Source: Vannielia sp. (lineage in GTDB: Bacteria; Pseudomonadota; Alphaproteobacteria; Rhodobacterales; Rhodobacteraceae). Taken from it: 41,958 bases of DNA. Below the pieces are notes generated by a model that saw nothing but the letters and a program-made list of their open reading frames with translations, was not told the origin of the DNA and did no database searches. The stretch lies in the NCBI RefSeq assembly GCF_029212645.1, contig NZ_JARGND010000021.1:1-41958 (forward strand), written 5' to 3'. Below, piece after piece: positions 9,239 through 17,479 of the stretch (positions are counted from its first letter, which is position 1; the number at the start of each line of letters is the position of its first letter). Made by a program: the position numbers and the translations under genes.

Positions 9239-9266
9239 TTGTCAAATTCGCACATTTGAATATATA
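9239..9266 (+). promoter_or_regulatory. Promoter with SqrR/BigR-like operator
   Basis: TTGTCA (9239-9244) and TATATA (9261-9266) are spaced by 16 bases and form a good sigma-70-type promoter. Inside it lies ATTC-N8-GAAT (9246-9261), which is also part of the perfect inverted repeat TCAAAT-N6-ATTTGA (9242-9259). ATTC-N8-GAAT is the form I recall for the persulfide-responsive ArsR-type repressor SqrR of Rhodobacter. A repressor bound here would block RNA polymerase. The next genes encode sulfide and persulfide oxidation, the usual regulon. No ArsR-type gene is present in the window. Confidence 0.7.
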
Positions 9267-9360
9267 GGGGCGTAGAACAGGATGCCCCAATCGAGTTCCG
9301 GCCAGAAACGGCAGGGTTTGGGGCGGTTATAGAAACGCGCAACCTCGGAGGTCTCCCCTC

Positions 9361-9798
9361 ATGGAAACCGAATTTACCCCCTTTGCCTCGCTCGCGGGCG
9401 GCGCGCTGATCGGCGCTGCTGCCGTCGCGCTGATGGCCGTTGTCGGGCGCATCATGGGCGCCACCGGCATCCTGGCCGGCTTCGTGCAGCCCGCCTCCTC
9501 CTCGGATTGGACATGGCGCGCCGCGATCCTTGCGGGCATGCTCACAGGCCCGCTGGCCTTTTTTGCCCTCACCGGCGGCTTTCCCGAAATCTCGGTGCCA
9601 ATCTCCACGCCGCTTCTGGCGCTCGGCGGGGTGATCGTGGGGCTCGGCGTGACCTATGGCGCGGGCTGCACCTCCGGCCACGGCGTTTGCGGCATGGCCC
9701 GCCTGTCTCCGCGCTCCATCGTGGCCACCCTGTCGTTCATGGTGGGCACGGCGATCACCGTTTACGTCATGCGCCATGTGCTTGGTCTGGGGGTCTGA
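9361..9798 (+). CDS. YeeE/YedE-family half-size membrane protein (first)
   Basis: A 145-residue membrane protein with about four hydrophobic segments and the family signature [20 protein letters not shown] (about 101-120), including Cys103 and Cys110. Full-length YeeE/YedE proteins import thiosulfate or related sulfur species through a chain of such cysteines. Short versions like this occur as adjacent pairs in proteobacterial sulfide-oxidation loci. The ribosome-binding site is GGAGG about ten bases before the ATG. It is the first gene after the SqrR-like promoter and is followed four bases later by its partner. Confidence 0.88.
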   Translation: METEFTPFASLAGGALIGAAAVALMAVVGRIMGATGILAGFVQPASSSDWTWRAAILAGMLTGPLAFFALTGGFPEISVPISTPLLALGGVIVGLGVTYGAGCTSGHGVCGMARLSPRSIVATLSFMVGTAITVYVMRHVLGLGV

Positions 9799-9802
9799 TC
9801 CA

Positions 9803-10255
9803 ATGTCGAAATCCGTTGTCAAACTCGCCAGCCTCTATGCCATCGGCCTTGTCTTTGGCCTTGGTATCTCCATGTCCGGCATGGCCAACCCGGCCAAAGT
9901 GCTCAACTTCTTTGATGTGTTCGGCACATGGGACCCTTCGCTCATGTTCGTGATGGGGGGCGCTGTTGTGGTCACCTTCTTTGGCTACAAACGCGTGTTG
10001 CGCCGCCCCGGCCCGCTGCTGGAAACCAGGTTCAACCTGCCCGCCACCCACCAGATTGATGCCCGCCTGATCGGCGGCTCTCTGGTGTTTGGCATCGGCT
10101 GGGGGATCGCCGGGTTCTGCCCCGGCGGGGCCTTGCCCGCGCTCGGCACCGGCCGCTACGAGGTGATCGTCTTCGTTGCCGCCCTGGTGGTGGGGATCTT
10201 CATCGCCAAGGCCCTGCAAAAGGCAACGGCCAAGTCCAAAACTGCCCGCGCCTAG
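9803..10255 (+). CDS. YeeE/YedE-family half-size membrane protein (second, DUF6691 type)
   Basis: A 150-residue membrane protein with four predicted segments. It starts with a segment containing GLGISMSGMANPAKVLNFFD and carries GIAGFCPGGALPALGTG with Cys106 in the second half. It is the natural partner of the preceding protein, and the pair together resembles the two halves of full-length YeeE. The longer frame from 9656 overlaps the first gene and is not used; the ATG at 9803 lies four bases after the stop before it. Likely substrates are sulfur compounds, by family and context. Confidence 0.87.
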   Translation: MSKSVVKLASLYAIGLVFGLGISMSGMANPAKVLNFFDVFGTWDPSLMFVMGGAVVVTFFGYKRVLRRPGPLLETRFNLPATHQIDARLIGGSLVFGIGWGIAGFCPGGALPALGTGRYEVIVFVAALVVGIFIAKALQKATAKSKTARA

Positions 10256-10288
10256 GCCCGGCACCTCAGCTCACAAAGGAGACCCGTC

Positions 10289-11173
10289 ATGACCGATTAT
10301 CCGGTGAACATGGATATCAAACCCAAGGTCGAAGCCTTCTTTGATCCGGCAACCAACACGATCTCCTATGTCGTGAAAGACCCTGCCTCAAACGCCTGCG
10401 CGGTGATCGATTCGGTGATGGATATCGACTACGCCGCAGGCCGCATCACCTATGATAACGCCGATGAGATCATCGCCTATATCGAGCAGAATGACCTGTC
10501 GCTCGAATGGCTGATCGAAACCCACGTCCACGCCGATCACCTCTCTGCCGCGCCCTATATCCAGGGCAAGCTGGGCGGCAAGATCGGCATCGGCAGCCAG
10601 ATCATGGTGGTGCAGGATACCTTCGGCAAGGTCTTCAACGAAGGCACCGAGTTCCAGCGCGACGGCTCGCAGTTTGACCGTTTGTTCGAGGATGGTGATA
10701 CCTACAAGATCGGGCAAATGGACGCGGTGGCGATCTACACCCCCGGCCACACCCCCGCTTGCATGGTGCATGTGATGGGCAACGCCGCCTTCGTGGGTGA
10801 CACGCTGTTCATGCCCGATGGCGGCTCGGCCCGTGCCGATTTCCCCGGCGGCGATGCGGCCACGCTCTATGAGTCGATCACCAAGGTCTTGTCGCTGCCC
10901 GACGATATGCGCCTGTTTATGTGCCACGATTACGGCCCCAATGGCCGTGACATCAAGTGGGAGACGACAGTGGGCGAGGAGCGCAAGCACAACATCCACG
11001 TGGGTGAGGGTAAGACTCGGGATGATTTCATCCAATTCCGCACCGAACGTGACGCGCAGCTTGATATGCCTCGGCTCATCATCCCTTCGCTGCAAGTCAA
11101 TATGCGGGCGGGCGAAATTCCCAAAGACAAGGACGGCAAGCCAATGCTTAAAGTCCCGGTGAACGGCCTTTGA
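10289..11173 (+). CDS. Persulfide dioxygenase-like metallo-beta-lactamase-fold hydrolase
   Basis: A 294-residue protein of the MBL fold, close to the ETHE1/Blh group, which oxidises glutathione persulfide to sulfite with a single iron. Metal-site motifs are complete: THVHADH with His79, His81, Asp83 and His84, TPGHTP with His154, Asp171 in GDTLF, and His213. Iron is normally held by the two-His-one-Asp set (His79, His154, Asp171). The ATG follows AAAGGAG. It stands between the YeeE/YedE pair and the SQR fusion gene, which fits a path from sulfide to persulfide to sulfite. A plain hydrolase role (glyoxalase II type) is the main alternative. Confidence 0.88.
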   Translation: MTDYPVNMDIKPKVEAFFDPATNTISYVVKDPASNACAVIDSVMDIDYAAGRITYDNADEIIAYIEQNDLSLEWLIETHVHADHLSAAPYIQGKLGGKIGIGSQIMVVQDTFGKVFNEGTEFQRDGSQFDRLFEDGDTYKIGQMDAVAIYTPGHTPACMVHVMGNAAFVGDTLFMPDGGSARADFPGGDAATLYESITKVLSLPDDMRLFMCHDYGPNGRDIKWETTVGEERKHNIHVGEGKTRDDFIQFRTERDAQLDMPRLIIPSLQVNMRAGEIPKDKDGKPMLKVPVNGL

Positions 11174-11261
11174 GTCGCCGCCAGATACCCCAGATCAAAC
11201 CCGCCGGTCCAACCCGCCCGAAACGCGCAGCACCGGCCCCGTCGCTCATGGGAGGGCACCG

Positions 11262-12935
11262 ATGGACATCAAGAAACTAGCCGATAACGTCTCGGTTTCG
11301 CCCCAGATCATGCCCGATGAGCTGCCCGCCATCGCGGCAAAGGGCTTTCGCTCGATCATCTGCAACCGCCCCGATGCGGAAGGCGCCGACCAGCCCGGCC
11401 ATGAAGAGATTGAAGCCGCCGCAAAGGCCGCCGGGCTTGAGTTTCGCCACCTTCCCGTGACCCCCGGCATTGTGACCGACGACACCGCCGAGCAGTTTTC
11501 CACCGCGACAGAGGCACTGCCCGGCCCGGTCCTCGCCTACTGCCGCACCGGCACCCGCTCGGCCACGCTCTGGTCCCTGGCCGAGGCCTCCCGCCGCCCG
11601 CTCCCCGAAATCCTCGCCGCCACCAAGCAGGCGGGCTACGATATGAACGGCGTCGCCCGGCGCATCGCCAACGGCGGCAAAACCCCCACCGATACCGGCG
11701 ATGCCAAGTTTGATGTCGTGATCGTTGGCGCCGGGGCGGCGGGCATTTCCACCGCCGCTTCGCTGCTGGCGCGCAAATCCAACCTTGAGATCGCGGTGAT
11801 CGACCCGGCGGATATCCACTATTACCAGCCCGGCTGGACAATGGTGGGCGCTGGCATCTTCGAGCCGTCGCAAACGGCCAAAACCATGGGCAGCCTTATT
11901 CCCAAAGGTGTCCACTGGATCAAATCAGCCGTCGCGGCCTTTGAGCCAAAAGACAACGCCGTGGTGCTCGATGGCTGCCGCGTGGTGAAGTATGACCGCC
12001 TTGTCGTTTGCCCGGGCATCAAGCTTGATTGGGCCGCGATCGACGGGCTTGAAAGCACGCTCGGCAAGAACGGCGTTACCTCCAATTACCGCTACGACCT
12101 CGCGCCCTATACATGGGAGCTGGTCAGCTCCATGAAATCTGGCCGCGCGATCTTTACCCAGCCGCCGATGCCGATCAAATGCGCCGGTGCGCCGCAAAAG
12201 GCGATGTATCTTTCCGGCGATGCCTGGCACCGCGCGGGCGTGCTCGGCAATATCGACATCCAGTTCAACAACGCCGGCGGCGTGCTCTTCGGGGTCAAGG
12301 ATTATGTGCCTGCGCTTGAGGAATACGTCGCGAAATATGGCGCGACCTGCAATTACTTCCACACCCTCATCGCCGTGGACGGCCCCGCCAAAACGGCGAC
12401 CTTCGAGGTGAAGAACCCCGACACCGAGGCGCAAACCGTCGAGATGGGTTTTGACATGATGCATGTCTGCCCGCCGCAAACCGCGCCCGATTTCATCCGC
12501 GTGTCGCCGCTGGCCGATGCGGCAGGCTGGGTCGATGTGGATCAAGCCACCCTGCGCCACAAGGAGTTTGATAACATCTGGTCGCTCGGGGATGTGATGA
12601 ACGCGCCCAACGCCAAAACCGCCGCCGCCGCACGGGTGCAAGCGCCCGTCGTGGCCCAAAACATCGCCGAGGATATCGAGGGCCGCTCGCCCTCGGCGCA
12701 GTATAATGGCTATGGCTCCTGCCCGCTCACCGTTGAACGCGGCAAGATCGTGCTGGCCGAGTTTGGCTATGGGGGCACCCTGTTGCCGTCGTTCCCCAAG
12801 TGGGTGCTCGACGGCACCAAGCCCACCCGCGCGGCATGGCTGCTGAAGGAAAAGGTGCTGCCGCCGATCTACTGGAAGGCCATGCTGCGTGGCCGCGAGT
12901 GGATGGTAAAGCCCGAGAAGATCACCGCCGGGTAA
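11262..12935 (+). CDS. DUF442 (rhodanese-like) domain fused to type II sulfide:quinone oxidoreductase
   Basis: A 557-residue fusion. Residues 1-138 are a TIGR01244/DUF442 domain with the loop CRTGTR at Cys94, which fits the rhodanese active-site pattern C-R-x-G-x-R better than a CX5R phosphatase. From about 150 follows an FAD/NAD(P)-type flavoprotein (VIVGAGAAG near 154). It carries the two cysteines of type II SQR enzymes: Cys307 in KCAGAPQK and Cys487 in GYGSCPL, matching the human SQOR pair. The SQR part oxidises sulfide and passes electrons to quinone; the fused domain could take the bound sulfane sulfur. The ATG follows GGGAGG. It is the last gene of the sulfide operon, 88 bases after the dioxygenase gene. 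Databases may label the front domain a tyrosine phosphatase. Confidence 0.88.
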   Translation: MDIKKLADNVSVSPQIMPDELPAIAAKGFRSIICNRPDAEGADQPGHEEIEAAAKAAGLEFRHLPVTPGIVTDDTAEQFSTATEALPGPVLAYCRTGTRSATLWSLAEASRRPLPEILAATKQAGYDMNGVARRIANGGKTPTDTGDAKFDVVIVGAGAAGISTAASLLARKSNLEIAVIDPADIHYYQPGWTMVGAGIFEPSQTAKTMGSLIPKGVHWIKSAVAAFEPKDNAVVLDGCRVVKYDRLVVCPGIKLDWAAIDGLESTLGKNGVTSNYRYDLAPYTWELVSSMKSGRAIFTQPPMPIKCAGAPQKAMYLSGDAWHRAGVLGNIDIQFNNAGGVLFGVKDYVPALEEYVAKYGATCNYFHTLIAVDGPAKTATFEVKNPDTEAQTVEMGFDMMHVCPPQTAPDFIRVSPLADAAGWVDVDQATLRHKEFDNIWSLGDVMNAPNAKTAAAARVQAPVVAQNIAEDIEGRSPSAQYNGYGSCPLTVERGKIVLAEFGYGGTLLPSFPKWVLDGTKPTRAAWLLKEKVLPPIYWKAMLRGREWMVKPEKITAG

Positions 12936-13049
12936 CGCCGGTCCCTGCAAGGGCCGGTTCGCCGTCCTCCCCGGATGGGGCGAGCTGGCCCGGTACTTTT
13001 GCGATAAGTCCCCGATGGGGCGCCAAGGAAGAAACAGAGAAGAGCCCCG

Positions 13050-14780
13050 ATGCCCCGCCTCCTGCGCAAATACCTGCCGATCTTTGAATGGGGCCGTGGC
13101 TATGGCCGCGAGGCTCTTTCGAATGATCTGATCGCCGCTGTGATCGTCACGATCATGCTGATCCCGCAGTCGCTCGCCTATGCGCTGCTCGCCGGGCTGC
13201 CGCCCGAGGCTGGGCTTTATGCGTCAATCGTGCCGATCATGCTCTACGCGCTCTTTGGCACCTCCCGTGCGCTGGCGGTGGGGCCGGTGGCGGTTGTGTC
13301 GCTGATGACAGCGGCTGCGGTGGGCGAAGTGGCCCAGCAGGGCACGGCGGGCTACGCGGTGGCCGCGCTCACCCTTGCGGGCATGTCCGGCGCCATACTT
13401 CTGGTGCTCGGCATCTTCCGGCTGGGGTTTCTGGCCAATTTCCTCTCCCACCCGGTGATCGCGGGCTTTATCACCGCTTCGGGCCTCCTGATCGCCAGTT
13501 CGCAGTTGAAGCATATCATGGGCGTGCCGGGCGGCGGGCATAACCTGCTGGACATCATCGGAAACCTGTTTCTGCAACTTGGCCGGATCAACTATGCCAC
13601 GCTGGTGATAGGCGTCGCGGCAACGGCCTTCCTGTTCTGGGTCCGTAAGGGGCTAAAGCCGATGCTGCTCAAGGTGGGCCTGAAGCCGCGTATGGCCGAT
13701 ATCGCCACCAAGGCCGGGCCGGTGGCGGCTGTTGTTGCCACCACGCTGGCCGCCGGGGTGTTTTCGCTGGAGGGCCACGGCGTGGCGATCGTTGGCACCG
13801 TGCCCCAGGCCCTGCCGCCCTTCACCATGCCTGACCTCTCGCTTGATCTCATGCGCCAGCTCTTTGTGCCGGCGCTGCTGATATCGGTCATCGGCTTTGT
13901 CGAGTCGATCTCGGTGGCCCAAACCCTCGCCGCCAAGAAGCGCCAGCGCATCGACCCCGACCAGGAGCTGATCGGCCTCGGGGCCGCCAACCTCGGCGCG
14001 GCCTTCACCGGCGGCTACCCGGTGACCGGCGGCTTTGCCCGCTCGGTCGTCAACTTTGATGCCGGGGCCGAAACCCCCGCTGCGGGGGCCTTCACTGCTG
14101 TGGGCCTGGCCATTGCCGCCGTGGCGCTCACCCCGTTGATCTACTTCCTGCCCAAGGCAACGCTGGCGGCCACCATCATCGTTGCCGTGCTCAGCCTTGT
14201 TGATTTCTCGATCCTGCGCACCGCCTGGTCCTACTCCAAGGCCGATTTCGCCGCCGTTCTGGCCACCATCCTGCTGACCCTCGGCTTTGGCGTGGAAACC
14301 GGGGTGATGGCAGGGGTGATGATCTCGATCGGGCTTTTCCTCTACCGCACCTCCCGGCCCCATATCGCCGAGGTTGGCCTGGTGCCGGGCACCCAGCACT
14401 TCCGCAACATCCGCCGCCACATGGTTGAAACCGACACCTCGATGCTGACCATCCGCATCGACCAAAGCCTCTACTTCGCGAACGCCCGCTTCCTTGAGGA
14501 CTATGTGCTGGATCGCACCGTTGATTGCCCCGGCCTCAAGCATGTTGTGCTGATGTGCTCGGCGGTCAACGAGATTGATCTTTCGGCGCTTGAAAGCCTT
14601 GAGGAGCTGATGCACCGGCTCAGCGATCTGGGGATCAAGCTGCACCTTTCGGAGGTGAAAGGCCCGGTGATGGACCGCCTGCACGGCACCCATTTCCTCA
14701 AGGCGCTAACGGGTGAGGTGTTCCTGTCGCAGTATGATGCCTACTCCCGGCTTCACCCCTCCAACGCGGCAGTCGCCTGA
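13050..14780 (+). CDS. SulP-family anion transporter with STAS domain
   Basis: A 576-residue inner-membrane transporter. The N-terminal SulP core has the family pattern IPQSLAYALLAGLPPEAGLY near 30-50 and many hydrophobic helices to about 440. A cytoplasmic STAS domain covers about 450-565. SulP proteins move sulfate, bicarbonate or other small anions. The place after the sulfide-oxidation operon (114 bases) fits sulfate or sulfite export or uptake, but bicarbonate is possible. The ribosome-binding site is a weak AGAGAAGAG. It converges with the Rrf2 gene, 20 bases away. Confidence 0.88.
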   Translation: MPRLLRKYLPIFEWGRGYGREALSNDLIAAVIVTIMLIPQSLAYALLAGLPPEAGLYASIVPIMLYALFGTSRALAVGPVAVVSLMTAAAVGEVAQQGTAGYAVAALTLAGMSGAILLVLGIFRLGFLANFLSHPVIAGFITASGLLIASSQLKHIMGVPGGGHNLLDIIGNLFLQLGRINYATLVIGVAATAFLFWVRKGLKPMLLKVGLKPRMADIATKAGPVAAVVATTLAAGVFSLEGHGVAIVGTVPQALPPFTMPDLSLDLMRQLFVPALLISVIGFVESISVAQTLAAKKRQRIDPDQELIGLGAANLGAAFTGGYPVTGGFARSVVNFDAGAETPAAGAFTAVGLAIAAVALTPLIYFLPKATLAATIIVAVLSLVDFSILRTAWSYSKADFAAVLATILLTLGFGVETGVMAGVMISIGLFLYRTSRPHIAEVGLVPGTQHFRNIRRHMVETDTSMLTIRIDQSLYFANARFLEDYVLDRTVDCPGLKHVVLMCSAVNEIDLSALESLEELMHRLSDLGIKLHLSEVKGPVMDRLHGTHFLKALTGEVFLSQYDAYSRLHPSNAAVA

Positions 14781-14800
14781 TCATGGGGCGGCGGCGGGCC

Positions 14801-15244
14801 TCACACCAGGGCGTCTTCGCCCAGCAGATTTTCGAGCGTAAATTTCCCATCCACCAGATCGCTCAGGGGGATGCCATCCATCGCGGCGAAGAACGAGTCT
14901 CGCGCTGCGGCCAATATCCGCTTGAGCGCGCACTCCGGGCCCGAGGGGCAGTTTTCGGCCCGCTTGGTGAAACAGCTGGAAATCGGAAACTCCGACTCAA
15001 AGTCACGAAACACCTGCCCCACGTCGATCTCATCTGCCGGACGCGCCAGTCTCAGCCCGCCCCTCCGGCCCCGAATCGTTTTGATATAGCCCGTCTGCGC
15101 CAGTTGATTGATCACCAGCCCCAAATGCGCTTTGCTCGCGTCACAGGCCTCGGCGATCTGTGCCTTGCGCAGAGTCTCCCCCTCATGTGCCGCACACAAA
15201 GTAAGCGTGCGCACCGCCAGAATAGTTTTTACAGTCAACCGCAT
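14801..15244 (-). CDS. Rrf2-family Fe-S transcriptional regulator (NsrR/RirA type)
   Basis: A 147-residue Rrf2 regulator. The N-terminal winged helix includes the recognition region DASKAHLGLVINQLAQTGYI and the wing RGRRGGLRLA. The cluster-binding loop has Cys91, Cys99 and Cys105, spacing C-X7-C-X5-C. That matches NsrR of Bacillus and RirA of rhizobia more closely than IscR. Such proteins sense NO or iron through a [4Fe-4S] cluster. It is divergent from a SLAC1-like channel gene across 128 bases that hold an inverted repeat, so it probably controls itself and that gene. Which signal it senses cannot be read from the sequence. Confidence 0.87.
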   Translation of the reverse strand: MRLTVKTILAVRTLTLCAAHEGETLRKAQIAEACDASKAHLGLVINQLAQTGYIKTIRGRRGGLRLARPADEIDVGQVFRDFESEFPISSCFTKRAENCPSGPECALKRILAAARDSFFAAMDGIPLSDLVDGKFTLENLLGEDALV

Positions 15245-15272
15245 TTAAACCGTTCTTCCCCAACCAATCACG

Positions 15273-15293
15273 CAGTGCCCTCCTCCGGCACTG
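15273..15293. promoter_or_regulatory. Inverted repeat between the Rrf2 gene and the SLAC1-like gene
   Basis: A perfect inverted repeat, CAGTGCC-N7-GGCACTG, sits in the 128-base divergent region, about 30 bases before the Rrf2 start and 80 bases before the channel start. It could be the Rrf2 operator. Alternatively it could form a hairpin in the 5' end of either mRNA. It does not match the AT-rich NsrR site I know of. Confidence 0.4.
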
Positions 15294-15372
15294 TCCAACC
15301 TCATGACATAGATCGCCTTTTAGCGGAACCGGTGCGTGTTACTCGCGCAAAAAATTCAGGAGTTGTTGTCGA

Positions 15373-16359
15373 ATGACCGCCCCAGCAGAAAGCCCCTCCG
15401 CGCTGCCCGAAAACGGGTTGGCGCATTTCCCGATCTCCTTCTTTTCAGTCCTTATGGGCGGCTTTGGCCTCACCATCGCGTTGCTGCGCGGCGCAGATGC
15501 GCTGGGCTTTTCGGCGTTGCCGGGGGTGATCTCGCTCTGGGTGTTCGGCGTGGTTTTCGCCGTTGTGGCGCTCACCTACCTGACGAAGGCGCTGCGCTAT
15601 CCCGGCCAAATCGTCTGGGAGTGGAATCACCCTGTGCGAATCAATTTCTTCCCGGCCATGTCGATCTCGGTATTGCTCTTTGCCACCGCGCTTTGGGCGG
15701 CGGGCTACGCCGATCTGGCGCGCCCCCTTTGGGTGGTCGGCGCGGCGGGTCAGGCGGCGCTTACCCTCGCGGTGGTCGCAAGCTGGATCTCGCACCGTGC
15801 CTTTATGCCCGGCCAGCTTGGGCCAGCGTGGTTCATCCCGGCGGTGGGCAATATCGTCGCCCCGGTGGCGGGGGGCGCACTCGGGTTTGCGGAGCTTAGC
15901 TGGTATTTCTACGCCACCGGCATGATCTTCTATTTCGTGCTGCTCACGCTGGTGATGAACCGGCTGTTCTTCCATGATCCTATCCCGGCCAAGCTCCAGC
16001 CAACGCTGGTGATCCTGATCGCACCGCCCGCGATCGGCTTCATCGCCCATTCGGCGCTGGTTGGCGGGCTTGATCCCATGGGCCGCGTGCTGGCCATGGC
16101 CACTGTGCTCTTTACCGGGATTGTGCTCACGCAACTGCGCAAACTGCTGCGCGTGCCCTTTTCCATGGCGTTCTGGGCGCTGTCCTTCCCGGTCGCCGCG
16201 CTGGCCCTGGCCTGCTTTCGCTACGCCGAGCTTGCGGGGATCAAGGGCTTTCTCTGGGGCGGCGCGGCGGCGCTGGCGATCCTGCCGGTGATCATTCTGG
16301 TGTTGGCTTTCAAAACCGTGAAAGGCCTGCTGAGCGGCGAAATCTGCGTGCCAGAGTAG
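15373..16359 (+). CDS. SLAC1/TehA-type anion channel (TDT family)
   Basis: A 328-residue membrane protein with about ten hydrophobic segments. It opens with the family pattern HFPISFFSVLMGGFGLTIAL near 18 and has PGQIVWEWNHPVRINFFPAM near 78. The TDT/SLAC1 family includes plant anion channels, TehA and dicarboxylate or sulfite exporters such as Ssu1. The ribosome-binding site is AGGAG, about 10 bases before the ATG. It is divergent from the Rrf2 regulator, which suggests control by NO, iron or redox state. Given the sulfur genes nearby, sulfite export is an attractive guess, but it is only a guess. Confidence 0.85.
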   Translation: MTAPAESPSALPENGLAHFPISFFSVLMGGFGLTIALLRGADALGFSALPGVISLWVFGVVFAVVALTYLTKALRYPGQIVWEWNHPVRINFFPAMSISVLLFATALWAAGYADLARPLWVVGAAGQAALTLAVVASWISHRAFMPGQLGPAWFIPAVGNIVAPVAGGALGFAELSWYFYATGMIFYFVLLTLVMNRLFFHDPIPAKLQPTLVILIAPPAIGFIAHSALVGGLDPMGRVLAMATVLFTGIVLTQLRKLLRVPFSMAFWALSFPVAALALACFRYAELAGIKGFLWGGAAALAILPVIILVLAFKTVKGLLSGEICVPE

Positions 16360-16365
16360 GGCACC

Positions 16366-17379
16366 CTAACGCAACCGGATCACCGGGGCTGGCCCTATCG
16401 GTGCTGGCCCCAGCCAGGTTTGCCCGCCTCTGAAACTCAGCGGAATGTCCAGCGTTTTGGGGCTTCCGGCAAGCTGGCTGATCAGCCCCAGCGCCGTTTC
16501 AATCGGCCCCTGAAATTCAGAGGGGATCAACCCAGAGGCCACGCTCACCTGCAAGATATCGCGCCAGTTCGTGGCCTTCACCAGCAACGATCCGGTCGGC
16601 TGGCCGCCCTCGTCCACGGTGAACGCCCCGGCCAGCTTCAGCTCCAACTGCCCCCACCGGGCCTCGGCAAGGGACACCGTCACCTCGCGTGGCTGTGGCC
16701 TTGCGCGCTCAATCGCGTAACGGTCCCAGGGGGCCGAAAAGGTGACGGTAATATCAGCCTCCACCGCATCCAGCGTGTCGGGCAGGATATCCGCGCTGTT
16801 CAGCCGGGCGAGCAGCGGTGAGGGCAGTTTCCACGCCTTCGCCTTCAGGCTGATCTGGTGGGTCAGCGGCTCGTCGGCCCCTTCGGGCACCACCCGCGTG
16901 GCGACCCGCGCCTGCTCCAGCGCGCCATTCCAGCCCGCATCGGAGCGCACCTCGATCGCATCAATCTCAAAGCTGGCGCGCCGCAGCGCAAGGCCGCTGT
17001 CAGGCGTCAGCACCATTGAGCCGCGCAGCCGCTCGCTTTGCACATCCAGCCGCTCCAGCGGGGTTTGCAGCACCTGCGTGTCGGGCCAAACTGCAATCAG
17101 ATGGTGCGGCTTGTAACTCAGCGCCAGCGTTTGAAAGAACGGCGCGGTCCAAACCCACCCCGTGCGCGGATCGGCCAGCTCAAGCGCAGTTACCGTCAGA
17201 TCAAACCGGCTGGGAAAACCGCGCACATTCACCTCGTCCCACTCCGCCAGCCAGCCATCGTCCCGCCGCTCGTCCAGCCAGTGCTCCACGGCCGTTTCAA
17301 GGCCCCGCGCGCCAACAAACCAATAGCCGCCGTAAAGGCCAGCGGCGACGAGGCAGATCACAATGAGACGGCGGATCAT
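16366..17379 (-). CDS. DUF2125 envelope protein
   Basis: A 337-residue protein with an N-terminal uncleaved signal anchor (about residues 4-24, LIVICLVAAGLYGGYWFVG) and a long beta-rich periplasmic region. The pattern VRGFPSRFDLTVTALELADP near 52 is typical of DUF2125 proteins of alphaproteobacteria. Function is unknown; the beta-rich layout recalls AsmA-like lipid-transfer proteins. The gene ends six bases from the SLAC1-like gene (convergent), and its start overlaps the untranslated leader of chaC on the other strand. Confidence 0.8.
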   Translation of the reverse strand: MIRRLIVICLVAAGLYGGYWFVGARGLETAVEHWLDERRDDGWLAEWDEVNVRGFPSRFDLTVTALELADPRTGWVWTAPFFQTLALSYKPHHLIAVWPDTQVLQTPLERLDVQSERLRGSMVLTPDSGLALRRASFEIDAIEVRSDAGWNGALEQARVATRVVPEGADEPLTHQISLKAKAWKLPSPLLARLNSADILPDTLDAVEADITVTFSAPWDRYAIERARPQPREVTVSLAEARWGQLELKLAGAFTVDEGGQPTGSLLVKATNWRDILQVSVASGLIPSEFQGPIETALGLISQLAGSPKTLDIPLSFRGGQTWLGPAPIGPAPVIRLR

Positions 17380-17479
17380 GGGGCAGGTCCTTGGCGGGGG
17401 TGCGGCGCGGGTGCAGCAGGGGGCTTCCGGTTTTTTTCGCGATCTGGTTTACCGGGGCAATGGTAAAAAGGCGAGGCGC

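Noticed and set aside
11262-11680. N-terminal domain of the SQR fusion as a tyrosine phosphatase
   Set aside because: The loop CRTGTR is C-X4-R, as in rhodanese-type sulfur transferases, and not C-X5-R as in tyrosine phosphatases; the sulfur context supports the former.
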